NCBI RefSeq assembly: GCF_028765545.1
Contig: NZ_JARACP010000006.1
Span: 186,001-250,000, forward strand
Direction of reading: 5' to 3'
DNA from: Aliivibrio sp. S4MY1
GTDB lineage: Bacteria > Pseudomonadota > Gammaproteobacteria > Enterobacterales > Vibrionaceae
Length of the DNA stretch: 64,000 nt
This document shows, one piece after another, positions 1 through 10,020 of this stretch (position 1 is its first letter; every line of letters starts with the position of its first letter). Under the pieces are notes generated by a model. That model did no database searches. It had not been told where the DNA came from and saw only the letters and a program-made list of their open reading frames with translations. The translations under genes were made by a program, and so were the position numbers.

Positions 1-1
1 G

Positions 2-346
2 TTTAGCCGTCCTGCGGTTAAAGAGAGCTGTGAAAACCCAATGAAGGTGTATTCTCATATTTCACCATACATGGGTGGTCCAGAAAAAATCAAGAATACT
101 AACGGTGCAGGTGATGGTGCATTATCAGCATTACTACATGATATGGCTGCAAACCATTATCACCGTAATAATGTACCTAACTCAAGCAAGCATCAGCACT
201 CTTACTTAACATACTCTTCGTTCTCTCAAGTATGTAAGTATTCAAACCGTGTAAGCTTTGAAGTATTAGCGCAGCATTCACCACGTTTATCTCGTGGTTT
301 ACCTGAGCGCGAAGATTCTTTAGAAGAGTCGTACTGGGAAAGATAA
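2..346 (+). CDS. gsk: Inosine-guanosine kinase, C-terminal part
   Basis: This is the 3' end of a gene that begins before the window, open in frame from base 2. Gsk is a cytoplasmic PfkB/ribokinase-family enzyme that phosphorylates guanosine and inosine in purine salvage. The visible 114 residues include the family motif NGAGDGALSALLHD, where the Asp is the PfkB catalytic base, and the ending PRLSRGLPEREDSLEESYW, which I recognise from enterobacterial Gsk. The gene ends just before a strong hairpin terminator. The N-terminal substrate-binding half is not visible. Confidence 0.93.
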   Translation, partial: FSRPAVKESCENPMKVYSHISPYMGGPEKIKNTNGAGDGALSALLHDMAANHYHRNNVPNSSKHQHSYLTYSSFSQVCKYSNRVSFEVLAQHSPRLSRGLPEREDSLEESYWER

Positions 347-380
347 TTTTTTCGGCGGCTTATTATAAAATAGATGAAAT

Positions 381-414
381 AAAAAACGGAAGCCTAGGAG
401 CTTCCGTTTTTTTT
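381..414. terminator. Bidirectional rho-independent terminator
   Basis: The arm AACGGAAGC and its complement GCTTCCGTT flank a short loop, with an A-run before and a T-run after. It can therefore stop both gsk from the left and the convergent mutarotase gene from the right. Confidence 0.85.
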
Positions 415-426
415 AGAATCAAATAA

Positions 427-1302
427 TTAAGCTGTAATTGTTGTACTTAAAACAAATGACTCATTAGGTTGGATAGCTTTAGCAGTTTCAAGGCTTGTTG
501 AATAATAAGTTGATTCCACACATACCATTGTTTGGTAGCCATCATTGTTCATGTCACCCATAGATTCTGCGCCTTCAACCCACGGATTCCAGATAACCGC
601 GGCATTGTGCCCTGAATTAGTAACAGACAATGTACGTTGTGTATCAGAGACTAGGACGGTGTTTTCTGGCTGAGTGTAAACACGGTCAACCGCCGCATTA
701 ATCGATAATGTATCACCACCCGAACATACTTTCCCTTCCAGTAAGCCATCAATATAGCTTGAGCCCATACCGGTAATTGTTGTCGCGTTAATATCAGCAA
801 CATTTAGGTATGTGTGTAATGCTCCTGAGCAGTTCCACGTTTTATCATCTGTATTTTTTGCATCAAGAGTAATCTTTAGCTGATCGCCAATTTCTACTGT
901 TAAACGAGCTTCAAATTCAAATGGCCAAATAGCTTTGCTTTCTTCTGAAGCTTCTAAACCAAGAACCACCATGACCCCATTTTCGTTTTCACGGTGTTCT
1001 ATTAATGTCCAAGTACTATTGCGAGCAAAGCCGTGGGCAGGGTTAGCGATACGGCCAAACCAAGGCCAGCAAACAGGTACACCACCACGAATAGCTTTTT
1101 CAGGGTTAAAGACAGCTTCTTTACTCATCCAGATAAGGTCATCTTGGCCCTTTGGAGTGAAAGACAGTACATGCCCACCATGTAATGAAATAGCAGCTTC
1201 TGCTTTGTCATGAATGATGCGTACGATCTTAACATCATCAAGCTGAGCAATAGTAACACTATCAGATAACACACTGATTGTTGGAAGGTGAGTAAGGTTC
1301 AT
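427..1302 (-). CDS. yeaD: D-hexose-6-phosphate mutarotase (aldose 1-epimerase-like)
   Basis: The protein has 291 residues and the galactose-mutarotase fold, and is the YeaD type of glucose-6-phosphate 1-epimerase. It interconverts alpha and beta hexose-6-phosphates in the cytoplasm. Diagnostic stretches are GGVPVCWPWFGR (about residues 73-84), the histidine region GALHTYLNV (about 161-169) and the acidic VCVESTYYS near the end. It lies downstream of gapA on the same strand, as in E. coli. A terminator separates them, so it may depend on read-through or a promoter in 1303-1490. A start ATG with an upstream GGAGCGACC supports the chosen start. Confidence 0.9.
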   Translation of the reverse strand: MNLTHLPTISVLSDSVTIAQLDDVKIVRIIHDKAEAAISLHGGHVLSFTPKGQDDLIWMSKEAVFNPEKAIRGGVPVCWPWFGRIANPAHGFARNSTWTLIEHRENENGVMVVLGLEASEESKAIWPFEFEARLTVEIGDQLKITLDAKNTDDKTWNCSGALHTYLNVADINATTITGMGSSYIDGLLEGKVCSGGDTLSINAAVDRVYTQPENTVLVSDTQRTLSVTNSGHNAAVIWNPWVEGAESMGDMNNDGYQTMVCVESTYYSTSLETAKAIQPNESFVLSTTITA

Positions 1303-1403
1303 AGGTCGCTCCTAAAATAATAAATACATATTCTTTTTCAGACGGTAATAGCAGAATTTTAGTTTAGAAAAGGAATAGGTACTTTTACTTAAATAACAGG
1401 TAC

Positions 1404-1430
1404 AAAAAAGGCGACAATTAAGTCGCCTTT
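1404..1430 (-). terminator. Terminator downstream of gapA
   Basis: The arms AAAGGCGAC and GTCGCCTTT flank a loop of six bases. Read on the minus strand, the hairpin is followed by six T residues, which suits termination of gapA. Confidence 0.8.
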
Positions 1431-1490
1431 CATTCTTAAAAGATATTAAAACCTTTTAAGTTAACTTTCAAAGAAAGTCTAAACTAATGC

Positions 1491-2820
<1,330 letters not shown>

Positions 2821-3228
2821 ATGGACAAATCAAAACAGTTTTCAGAATTTACAGAAGCAGATTGGCAAGAGAGTTTGACCCAAGAAGAGTTTGATATTTG
2901 TAGAAAACAAGGTACTGAAGCGCCTTTTTCAGGAAAGTTGTTACATAATAAATCAACAGGGGATTATAACTGTACCTGTTGCCAAACTATTTTATTTGTT
3001 TCTGAGAATAAATACGATTCTGGATGTGGTTGGCCAAGTTTTGATGCCCCAGCGAATGATCAGGCAATTCGATATATTGAGGATAATAGCCATGGAATGC
3101 AAAGAACAGAGATCCGCTGTCGTCAATGCGACAGTCATTTAGGTCATGTGTTTAATGATGGCCCTAAGACAACGGGTGAACGTTTTTGTGTTAATTCAGT
3201 ATCGCTACATTTTAATAATAAAAACTAG
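2821..3228 (+). CDS. msrB: Peptide methionine-(R)-S-oxide reductase MsrB
   Basis: MsrB repairs oxidised methionine (R-sulfoxide) in proteins in the cytoplasm, using thioredoxin. The 135-residue protein has the two zinc CxxC pairs (C51/C54 and C100/C103), the motif SGCGWPSF with the probable resolving Cys69, and GERFCVNS with catalytic Cys123. The start has a good upstream AGGGGGT. It is divergent from gapA, an arrangement conserved in gamma-proteobacteria, and a terminator follows directly. Confidence 0.96.
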   Translation: MDKSKQFSEFTEADWQESLTQEEFDICRKQGTEAPFSGKLLHNKSTGDYNCTCCQTILFVSENKYDSGCGWPSFDAPANDQAIRYIEDNSHGMQRTEIRCRQCDSHLGHVFNDGPKTTGERFCVNSVSLHFNNKN

Positions 3229-3257
3229 CAGTGGAAATATCGGTTAGCTCTAATGCA

Positions 3258-3286
3258 GTAAAAAAGGAGCACAGGCTCCTTTTTAC
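3258..3286. terminator. Bidirectional terminator between convergent genes
   Basis: GTAAAAAAGGAGC and GCTCCTTTTTAC pair around the loop ACAG. It serves msrB (plus) and the DUF2989 gene (minus). Confidence 0.8.
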
Positions 3287-3293
3287 TTCTGAA

Positions 3294-4133
3294 TTACTTT
3301 TTTATTTGAACTGGTAGTAAAGAGGGATGGAAGTTTTGCGCTTCAATACTTTTTGTTATTGTTTCACTGCTTTTTAGTAATGTTTCTTTTTCTTCCGCTG
3401 TAAATTGATACAGTAAATCCAATTGTTTTTCTGAAGCCACTTTTAGTTGAAATTTTTTACCTACTAAAGCCCAAATATACGCATGCTTTTTATTGCCTTC
3501 TTTGTGGTTAATACTTGCAAGCGATTTAATGATTATTGAATGTAATTTATTTTCATAATCTTCTTCTGTTAATAATTCTAATGAATGATTAAGAATTAGA
3601 ATGGTTTTATTCCCATCACGTTGAGTATAAAAAGTAGCAAGTGCGTATTGTAACTCGGCAGATTCTAATGCTTTCGTTCCTTCTAATTGCAAAAACTCAC
3701 GCAGTGCTTGTTTATCTCCAGTTGTCCAACGGTAAAAAAGAACTTTTGGATCTTTCGATGTTTGAAGTTCTAAAGATAAAGCATCGATAGCATCATAAGT
3801 ATGAAGTAGAGCTTCAGAGCGTTTGGTTTTAATCTCTTTAGCGGTAATCGGTTCAATTTGCGCTGCAGAGGTTAAGCATTGCTGATATTCATACGTTGCT
3901 TTAATTGTGTTTAATTTATCAAGATCACTTTGACTCTTTAATACTTCAAAACGATTCAATATAAGTGCCTCTCTTTGGTTCAAGCATTGACCATCACGCA
4001 TATTTAATTGTTGGCACTGTAAGTTTGCATGCTCTTCACATAATTGTTCTGTTGTCGGTTTTGAATCAAAACAGCCAGATACTAAAAGAGTAGTAAGCGC
4101 CATTAAGGTAAATCGTTGAGTCGTTAAAAGCAT
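3294..4133 (-). CDS. DUF2989-family lipoprotein
   Basis: The protein has 279 residues from the ATG at 4133. That start gives MLLTTQRFTLMALTTLLVSGC, a lipoprotein signal with lipobox LVSGC, and has AGGATC just upstream. An earlier in-frame start at 4172 would add 13 residues ahead of the signal. The mature part is helical and Glu/Leu-rich, with stretches such as FLQLEGTKALESAELQYALATFY that I recognise from the Vibrio DUF2989 family. That region resembles helical repeats. Function is unknown; location is probably the outer or inner membrane, periplasmic face. It is divergent from yeaC. Confidence 0.75.
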   Translation of the reverse strand: MLLTTQRFTLMALTTLLVSGCFDSKPTTEQLCEEHANLQCQQLNMRDGQCLNQREALILNRFEVLKSQSDLDKLNTIKATYEYQQCLTSAAQIEPITAKEIKTKRSEALLHTYDAIDALSLELQTSKDPKVLFYRWTTGDKQALREFLQLEGTKALESAELQYALATFYTQRDGNKTILILNHSLELLTEEDYENKLHSIIIKSLASINHKEGNKKHAYIWALVGKKFQLKVASEKQLDLLYQFTAEEKETLLKSSETITKSIEAQNFHPSLLPVQIKK

Positions 4134-4252
4134 GATGATCCTATAGATAGAAAAAGAGGAAACGTGATCCATTACACCAATTTATCGGCAGTATGTTGAC
4201 TAACATTAATCAAAAGATATGGTTTCTGAGTCGCTAATATAGGGAATAAACA

Positions 4253-4537
4253 ATGGATATTAATAAATTACTAGAATCGATGACACCAGAAGTATTTCAA
4301 AATTTGCAATATGCTGTCGAAACAGGAAAGTGGCACAATGGCACACCGTTATCTCAAGAGCAAAGAAGTACTTGTATGCAGGCAGTGATGTTGTACCAAT
4401 CAATGCATAATAAAGAAGCTCAACATATGACAGTTGCGGAAGGTGGTGAAATCAGTTTTAAATCAAAAGCAGAACTTAAAAAACAATTTTCAAAAGGGCA
4501 AGAAGATATCGTCCGAGTTAACGTATCATCAGAATAA
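4253..4537 (+). CDS. yeaC: YeaC family protein (DUF1315)
   Basis: This small cytoplasmic protein of 94 residues has no known function. The sequence matches the YeaC pattern: a start like LLESMTPEVFQNLQYAVETGKW, then LSQEQ..TCMQAVMLYQ and EAQHMTV. In E. coli yeaC is next to msrB and gapA; here a lipoprotein gene is inserted between msrB and yeaC. The start has AGGGAATAAACA upstream. Confidence 0.85.
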   Translation: MDINKLLESMTPEVFQNLQYAVETGKWHNGTPLSQEQRSTCMQAVMLYQSMHNKEAQHMTVAEGGEISFKSKAELKKQFSKGQEDIVRVNVSSE

Positions 4538-4626
4538 GTAGCAATACTTCCTATGGTCTCTTTTTTGAGAGTAATATCTTAGTGGTGAGAATATTAATGC
4601 CACATTGGTCCCAAAAAAAATCTATA

Positions 4627-4669
4627 AAATTGTCGATAAGGAGCAACTCAAGTACATTATCGACAATTT
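4627..4669. repeat. Perfect 13-bp inverted repeat
   Basis: AAATTGTCGATAA (4627-4639) is matched exactly by its complement TTATCGACAATTT (4657-4669), with a 17-base loop. No T-run follows, so it does not look like a terminator. It lies 20 bases before a small open frame. It could be an operator or an RNA hairpin. Confidence 0.6.
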
Positions 4670-4688
4670 CGTAAATTAGATAAGTGGT

Positions 4689-4841
4689 ATGATGAAAAAA
4701 ACAAAGGGACAAGTTTTAACTAAATTTGCGGCATTTGCTGCTGTATTCATACTACTTGCCGTTATTGCAGCACCTAAGTTTCTTAATAGTGACTCTGTAA
4801 ATAATACCTCACAAGGTTCTTTAACCTTATATTCAGAATAG
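4689..4841 (+). CDS. Candidate small single-pass membrane protein (50 aa)
   Basis: This short open frame (ATG ATG AAA AAA) encodes 50 residues: a basic start MMKKTKGQ, a hydrophobic stretch of about 16 residues, and a polar tail. The end of the hydrophobic part, LAVIAAPKFLN, resembles the same region of MSHA-type pilins, but the prepilin GFTLIE motif is absent. The ribosome binding site is weak (AAGTGG). It could be a real small membrane protein, a remnant or chance. The location between yeaC and a convergent channel gene gives no clue. Confidence 0.33.
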   Translation: MMKKTKGQVLTKFAAFAAVFILLAVIAAPKFLNSDSVNNTSQGSLTLYSE

Positions 4842-4887
4842 AACTATCGCAATGCTTACGGAGTCTTGAACACTGTAAGCACTTCCT

Positions 4888-5727
4888 TTATTTGACGCTT
4901 GTCACTCTTTCATTAGGTGCAGGTAATTCACTTCCACAATGCTTACAATGCATTGCATCAGATTCATGTCCCCCTTTTACACAATTTGGACAACGAACCA
5001 GATCTCTGTGCGCGTTCATTTCTTGGTTCAATTCTGCAGTAATAATCCCAGTAGGTACGGCAAGAATCGAATAACCTAATAACATTGTTAATGACGCCAC
5101 AGCTTTACCCAGTGCTGTATGCGGAACCAAATCACCATAGCCCACCGTCGTAATGGTTACTATTGCCCAATAAATGCTTTGGGGAATACTAGTAAACCCA
5201 TTTTCGGGCCCTTCAATAACGAACATCAAAGAACCAAAAACAGAAACTAAAATAGCAACAGTACTAAAGAAGATGAGGATTTTTCTTTTTGCCATCAATA
5301 GTGAGCGTAAAAGAATGTTGGAATCTTGTAAGTAGCGAACTAACTTTAATACTCTAAATATTCTCATTACGCGTAAGAGACGAATGATAGCGATGTAGCT
5401 TGCGCTTGGAAAAAACAATGCTAGATAAGTTGGTAGTATTGCGAGAAGGTCAATAACACCATAAAAACTTTTCGCATAAGAGCTAGGTTTTGGTGAGCAA
5501 TACAATCGTAAAATGTATTCGATAGTGAATATAGCAGTAAAAATATATTCTAATCGCCATAACCACTCACCATATATTGCATTGACTGAACTTATCGAAT
5601 CTAAGATTAATGTTGCTTGAGAGGTAAGGATTAGTACGATTAATGCGATATCAAATCGCTTCCCACCTTTAGTATGTGTGCCAAATATCGTTGCATATAA
5701 ATAATGTTTAAGGCGTTTTGTATTCAT
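4888..5727 (-). CDS. Voltage-gated-type potassium channel with C-terminal zinc ribbon
   Basis: The 279-residue inner-membrane protein has the six-segment channel plan. S1 lies near 26-44, and S4 near 113-133 carries regularly spaced arginines (RLLRVMRIFRVLKLVR). The pore loop has the K+ selectivity filter TVGYGD (194-199), and S6 follows. After S6 a cytoplasmic tail holds C246, C249, C261 and C264 in two CxxC pairs, typical of a zinc ribbon. Bacterial Kv-like channels conduct K+ in a voltage-dependent manner. The zinc ribbon is an extra. It is a single gene facing the adhE regulatory region. Confidence 0.88.
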   Translation of the reverse strand: MNTKRLKHYLYATIFGTHTKGGKRFDIALIVLILTSQATLILDSISSVNAIYGEWLWRLEYIFTAIFTIEYILRLYCSPKPSSYAKSFYGVIDLLAILPTYLALFFPSASYIAIIRLLRVMRIFRVLKLVRYLQDSNILLRSLLMAKRKILIFFSTVAILVSVFGSLMFVIEGPENGFTSIPQSIYWAIVTITTVGYGDLVPHTALGKAVASLTMLLGYSILAVPTGIITAELNQEMNAHRDLVRCPNCVKGGHESDAMHCKHCGSELPAPNERVTSVK

Positions 5728-6127
5728 GATTAATTTTTGTACTTAATGATGGGCTGTCTTTTATTAAGAATAATAAAAAAACAGTCTACTCTCTAGTACA
5801 AGTTTAAATCGTATTTATTTTATAGAAGGTAAAAGAGTCGTAATATTTACAATTAAGTGATCTAGAGCAACTTATTTAATGCATAAACGATGTGAATCTG
5901 AGCGGAGATATACTACTCTTTAGTGGCACGAAGATTTCGCCATAATTTGTCATTTTTGGCCTTGATTATGTAACTTTATTACAACTTACATTTTTAGTAA
6001 TGAGAGTTTTGTCATTAGCTTTCATTTTGAAGTCGGTCATAATTCCAGTTAACTATGTGATCTAAATCGTATTTATACTGTGCTATCCGTTGGAAGTAAG
6101 ACGAAAGTGGTAAATAAATTCTCATAA

Positions 6128-6141
6128 CTGATCTGAATCAA
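6128..6141 (+). promoter_or_regulatory. FNR box of adhE
   Basis: CTGATCTGAATCAA differs from the FNR consensus TTGAT-N4-ATCAA at one base. Its centre is 41.5 bases upstream of the start predicted from the -10 element at 6164-6169, which is the position used for class II activation by FNR. This suits anaerobic induction of adhE. Confidence 0.72.
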
Positions 6142-6163
6142 TACTTTTCAAATTGTGAAAGAA

Positions 6164-6169
6164 TATAAT
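6164..6169 (+). promoter_or_regulatory. -10 element of adhE
   Basis: A perfect TATAAT sits in the right place for an FNR-activated promoter. No good -35 hexamer is seen, because the FNR box occupies that position. Confidence 0.6.
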
Positions 6170-6314
6170 CAGTTTTGAAAGCAATTTACTAAGAAGTTAA
6201 AGCAGGATTACCAGAAAATTGGTTGAGCTTAACTGCAAAAAAGGATGGAAAAGCAGAATCCTTACTAAATAGTTTTTAATGAATTTTATAGTTTTTATTT
6301 TTAGGAGAAACAAT

Positions 6315-8966
6315 ATGCCTGTAACTAATTTAGCTGAACTTGATGCTCTAGTAGCACGCGTTAAAGCGGCGCAAAAAGAATTTGCGAACTTTCCACAAGA
6401 GAAAGTTGATGAAATCTTCCGTGCAGCGTCTCTAGCAGCTTCAACAGCTCGTATTGAACTAGCAAAAATGGCAGCAACTGAATCTGGCATGGGTATCATG
6501 GAAGATAAAGTTATCAAAAACCACTTTGCTTCTGAGTTTATTTATAATAAATACAAAGACGAGCTAACGTGTGGCATCATCGACCGTAACGATGAAGGCG
6601 GCACGATCACTATTGCTGAACCTCTAGGTATTGTTTGTGCAATCGTTCCAACGACAAACCCTACTTCAACAGCAATCTTTAAAGCGTTAATCTGTCTTAA
6701 AACTCGTAACGGTTGTATCTTCTCTCCACACCCACGCGCTAAAAATGCAACTAACTACGCTGCTAAAGTAGTATTAGATGCAGCAATTAAAGCGGGTGCA
6801 CCAAAAGACATCATTGGTTGGATTGACCAACCATCTGTTGAATTGTCAAATACATTAATGAAACATGACGACATCAACATGATCCTTGCTACTGGCGGTC
6901 CAGGCATGGTTAAAGCGGCTTACTCTTCAGGTAAACCTGCAATCGGTGTTGGCGCGGGTAATACACCTGTAGTTATCGACGAAACTGCTGATATCAAACG
7001 TGCTGTTTCTTCTATCCTAATGTCTAAAACATTCGATAACGGTGTTATTTGTGCTTCTGAGCAAGCGGCAATCGTTGTTGAATCTATTTACGATGAAGTT
7101 AAAGCTCGTTTCGCTAAATACGGCGCGGTTGTTCTAAACAAAGAAGACGCAAATAAAGTACGTAAAGTACTGCTTATTGATGGCGCACTTAACGCTAACA
7201 TCGTTGGCCAACCAGCATACAAAATCGCTGAGTTAGCAAATGTTAAAGTACCTACATCTACTAAAATTCTTATCGGTGAAGGCTTAGAAGCTTCATGGGA
7301 TGACGAATTTGCTCATGAGAAACTATCTCCAACATTAGGTCTATTCAAAGCGAAAGACTTTGAAGATGCAGTACGTCAAGCGGGCATCGTATTAGACATA
7401 GGCGGTGTTGGTCATACTTCAGTACTTTACACTGACCAAGATAACAACGAAGAGCGTATCGCGTACTTCGGTGACAAAATGAAAACTGCTCGTATTCTTG
7501 TGAATACACCAGCATCTCAAGGTGGTATCGGTGACCTTTACAACTTTGAATTAGCACCTTCACTAACGTTAGGTTGTGGTTCTTGGGGTGGTAACGCTAT
7601 CTCTGAAAACGTAGGTCCTAAGCACCTTATCAACAAGAAAATTGTAGCTAAGCGAGCAGAAAATATGTTGTGGCATAAACTACCAAAATCTATCTACTTC
7701 CGTCGCGGTTGTTTACCAATTGCAATGACTGACCTTGAAGGTAAAAAACGTGCATTAATCGTTACTGACCGTTTCTTATTCAACAACGGTTACATCGATG
7801 ACCTACGCTCAATCTTAAAAGAGAAAGGCATGGAAGTTGAAGTGTTCCATGAAGTAGAAGCAGATCCAACATTAGCAGTAGTTAAAGCCGGTGCTGAAGC
7901 ATGTGCAAGCTACCAACCTGATGTTATCTTGGCAGTTGGTGGTGGTTCACCAATGGATGCTGCGAAAATCATGTGGGTAATGTACGAGCACCCAGAAACT
8001 GATTTCGAAGACCTATCTATGCGATTTATGGATATCCGTAAACGTATTTACAAGTTCCCTAAAATGGGTCAAAAAGCTGAACTAGTATGTATCACAACGA
8101 CTTCTGGTACAGGTTCTGAAGTTACACCATTTGCTGTTGTAACTGATGAAAAAACGGGTCAAAAATACCCATTAGCAGATTACGAACTAACGCCAAACAT
8201 GGCTGTTGTTGATGCTAACCTTGTAATGGATATGCCTAAGTCTTTATGTGCATTCGGTGGTTACGATGCAGTAACTCACGCATTAGAAGCTTACGTTTCT
8301 GTTCTTGCAAACGAATACTCAGACGGTCACGCTCTGCAATCACTTAAGATGCTTAAAGAGTACTTACCAAGCTCTTACGCTAACGGTAAGAAAGATCCAA
8401 TCGCTCGTGAGAAAGTACACAATGCAGCAACAATCGCTGGTATGTCTTTTGCGCAGTCTTTCCTAGGTGTGTGTCACTCAATGGCGCATAAATTAGGTGC
8501 GGAATTCCACATTCCACATGGCCTTGCTAACGCGTTATTAATTGCTAACACAGTACGTTTTAATGCAACTAATAACCCAACTAAACAAGCTGCTTTCTCT
8601 CAGTACGACCGTCCTAAAGCACGTGCTCGTTACGCTGAAATTGCGGAGCATTTAGGTTACCGTGAAGGTAATACTGAAACGAAAGTTAATGCATTACTTG
8701 GTTGGTTAGAAGAGCTTAAAATTGCCCTGGATATCCCAATGTCAATTCAAGCGGCTGGCGTTAACGAAGCTGAATTCATGGCAAAAGTGGATTCAATTGC
8801 TGAAGATGCGTTTGATGACCAATGTACAGGTGCTAACCCACGTTACCCATTGATCAAAGAGCTTAAAGAAGTATTAATCGCTTCTTACTACGGTACGGCT
8901 TACGCTGACGTAATCGACGCACCAGAAGTGAAAGCAGAAGCAAAAGCGAAAAAAGCAAAGAAATAA
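6315..8966 (+). CDS. adhE: Bifunctional acetaldehyde-CoA / alcohol dehydrogenase
   Basis: AdhE reduces acetyl-CoA to ethanol in two NADH-dependent steps during fermentation. The ATG at 6315 has AGGAGAAAC upstream and gives MPVTNLAELD, the normal AdhE beginning, for 883 residues. An in-frame start at 6279 would add 12 residues without a ribosome site. The N-terminal aldehyde dehydrogenase domain has Cys246 in GVICASEQ and the glycine motif GVGAGNTP. The C-terminal iron alcohol dehydrogenase domain has GGGSPMDAAK, TTSGTGSEVTPF and the iron histidines in HSMAHKLGAEFHIPHG. The tail is Lys/Ala-rich (KAEAKAKKAKK). AdhE forms spirosome filaments in E. coli. Confidence 0.98.
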   Translation: MPVTNLAELDALVARVKAAQKEFANFPQEKVDEIFRAASLAASTARIELAKMAATESGMGIMEDKVIKNHFASEFIYNKYKDELTCGIIDRNDEGGTITIAEPLGIVCAIVPTTNPTSTAIFKALICLKTRNGCIFSPHPRAKNATNYAAKVVLDAAIKAGAPKDIIGWIDQPSVELSNTLMKHDDINMILATGGPGMVKAAYSSGKPAIGVGAGNTPVVIDETADIKRAVSSILMSKTFDNGVICASEQAAIVVESIYDEVKARFAKYGAVVLNKEDANKVRKVLLIDGALNANIVGQPAYKIAELANVKVPTSTKILIGEGLEASWDDEFAHEKLSPTLGLFKAKDFEDAVRQAGIVLDIGGVGHTSVLYTDQDNNEERIAYFGDKMKTARILVNTPASQGGIGDLYNFELAPSLTLGCGSWGGNAISENVGPKHLINKKIVAKRAENMLWHKLPKSIYFRRGCLPIAMTDLEGKKRALIVTDRFLFNNGYIDDLRSILKEKGMEVEVFHEVEADPTLAVVKAGAEACASYQPDVILAVGGGSPMDAAKIMWVMYEHPETDFEDLSMRFMDIRKRIYKFPKMGQKAELVCITTTSGTGSEVTPFAVVTDEKTGQKYPLADYELTPNMAVVDANLVMDMPKSLCAFGGYDAVTHALEAYVSVLANEYSDGHALQSLKMLKEYLPSSYANGKKDPIAREKVHNAATIAGMSFAQSFLGVCHSMAHKLGAEFHIPHGLANALLIANTVRFNATNNPTKQAAFSQYDRPKARARYAEIAEHLGYREGNTETKVNALLGWLEELKIALDIPMSIQAAGVNEAEFMAKVDSIAEDAFDDQCTGANPRYPLIKELKEVLIASYYGTAYADVIDAPEVKAEAKAKKAKK

Positions 8967-9022
8967 TTCGAAGCTAACAGGCTAAAGTATTTTCACTAGT
9001 ATTTTGAAAATATGAGAACAAT

Positions 9023-9052
9023 AAAAACCACCTTACTTAAGGTGGTTTTTTT
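9023..9052 (+). terminator. Terminator of adhE
   Basis: AAAAACCACCTTA and TAAGGTGGTTTTT pair, followed by more T residues. Confidence 0.85.
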
Positions 9053-9134
9053 ATGCCTAGGATATTTTACTTACTGTGATTGGTATAAGCCAAATGAAAG
9101 GAATTAGATATCAATAGGTTGTGTTTGATTGGTA

Positions 9135-9806
9135 TTACACAGTAGCCTCAATAATACGGCCATTGAAATAGTCATTCTCTAATATGTATTCAGTGTTTTT
9201 TATCAACTCTTGATTGATTAAATTTACGTTAGAGTCTGATAGTAAGCTAGAAAGACAAGGAGTGACTCCACCAACTCTAATATTAAAAGGATTTAATTCT
9301 TTAGCCCAACTCTTTGTTAGACCTGCGAGCAATGAAGCTGAATGACCGAGTTGCTGAACTTGTGGTGAAAATTTCTGATACCCTAAATTAATGATCACGC
9401 CTTCTTTATTATGGTCTCTCATATGGTTCGCGGCATATTGGCCATAAGAAAATAAGCTTTCAGTTAATTCAATTAGCTGAGAAGGAGCATCATGTTGTTG
9501 ATGTGAAAACAAGCTTGGTAGGGCAATATCAGTATAGTTGTTGATCAATACATCGATTCCATTGGTAAATGTTTCATCAATGGAATGGAATAAATCATGA
9601 ATACTTTGCGTTGATTGGTCTTTTAATTCGTAACTAATAACATTTGGGTTTAATTGATCACAGAGTCTATGTGTTTCGTGTAACTGATAGTGATCTGAAT
9701 CGGCAATAATAAGGGACGCACCAAGTGAGGAAAAATGACATGCAATAGCTCGGCCCATAAAATTACCAGCAGATGTGATCAGAATAGTAGAATGTTCAAT
9801 TTGCAT
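9135..9806 (-). CDS. Degenerate short-chain dehydrogenase/reductase family protein
   Basis: The 223-residue protein has an SDR Rossmann fold. A glycine-rich turn TSAGNFMG (11-18) and DVLINNY (85-91) stand in place of the usual TGxxxGIG and NNAG. At the expected YxxxK active site the sequence is H155-SAS-L159, so both Tyr and Lys are missing, and no clear catalytic Ser is seen. It therefore probably lacks standard oxidoreductase activity, but may bind a nucleotide or a partner. It stands alone between adhE and an unrelated small gene. The start has a strong GGGAGGAATGC. Confidence 0.75.
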   Translation of the reverse strand: MQIEHSTILITSAGNFMGRAIACHFSSLGASLIIADSDHYQLHETHRLCDQLNPNVISYELKDQSTQSIHDLFHSIDETFTNGIDVLINNYTDIALPSLFSHQQHDAPSQLIELTESLFSYGQYAANHMRDHNKEGVIINLGYQKFSPQVQQLGHSASLLAGLTKSWAKELNPFNIRVGGVTPCLSSLLSDSNVNLINQELIKNTEYILENDYFNGRIIEATV

Positions 9807-10020
9807 AGCATTCCTCCCTCAAAGCATTTCACATTGTTGTTAAATAAAAGTGCTTTAATAATGGGATAGAAATATTACATCTGCTGTGAGCTTGGCTAGA
9901 AATGGTGATTAAATTGTATTCAATCATCTAATTTATGCACTAACTCACATAAATCATGTGAATAATGCCTTGCTGGAGATAATAAATAATGATGTCTGAA
10001 CAAGAACAGAGAGCGGCAGA

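Larger units (their letters stand above)
5728..6314. other. Long regulatory gap upstream of adhE
   Basis: This region of 587 bases has no convincing gene. It holds the promoter side of the channel gene and the adhE control region. Besides the FNR-like box at 6128-6141, a weaker related element GTGATCTAAATCGT lies near 6056-6069. If transcription starts near 6176, the adhE leader is about 139 bases. Part of it, AAGGAT...ATCCTT near 6240-6264, could fold. Confidence 0.6.

Noticed and set aside
41-346. Reading gsk as a complete 101-residue protein
   Set aside because: The frame is open to the window edge, and the residues before the ATG continue the Gsk sequence, so this is a 5'-truncated gene.
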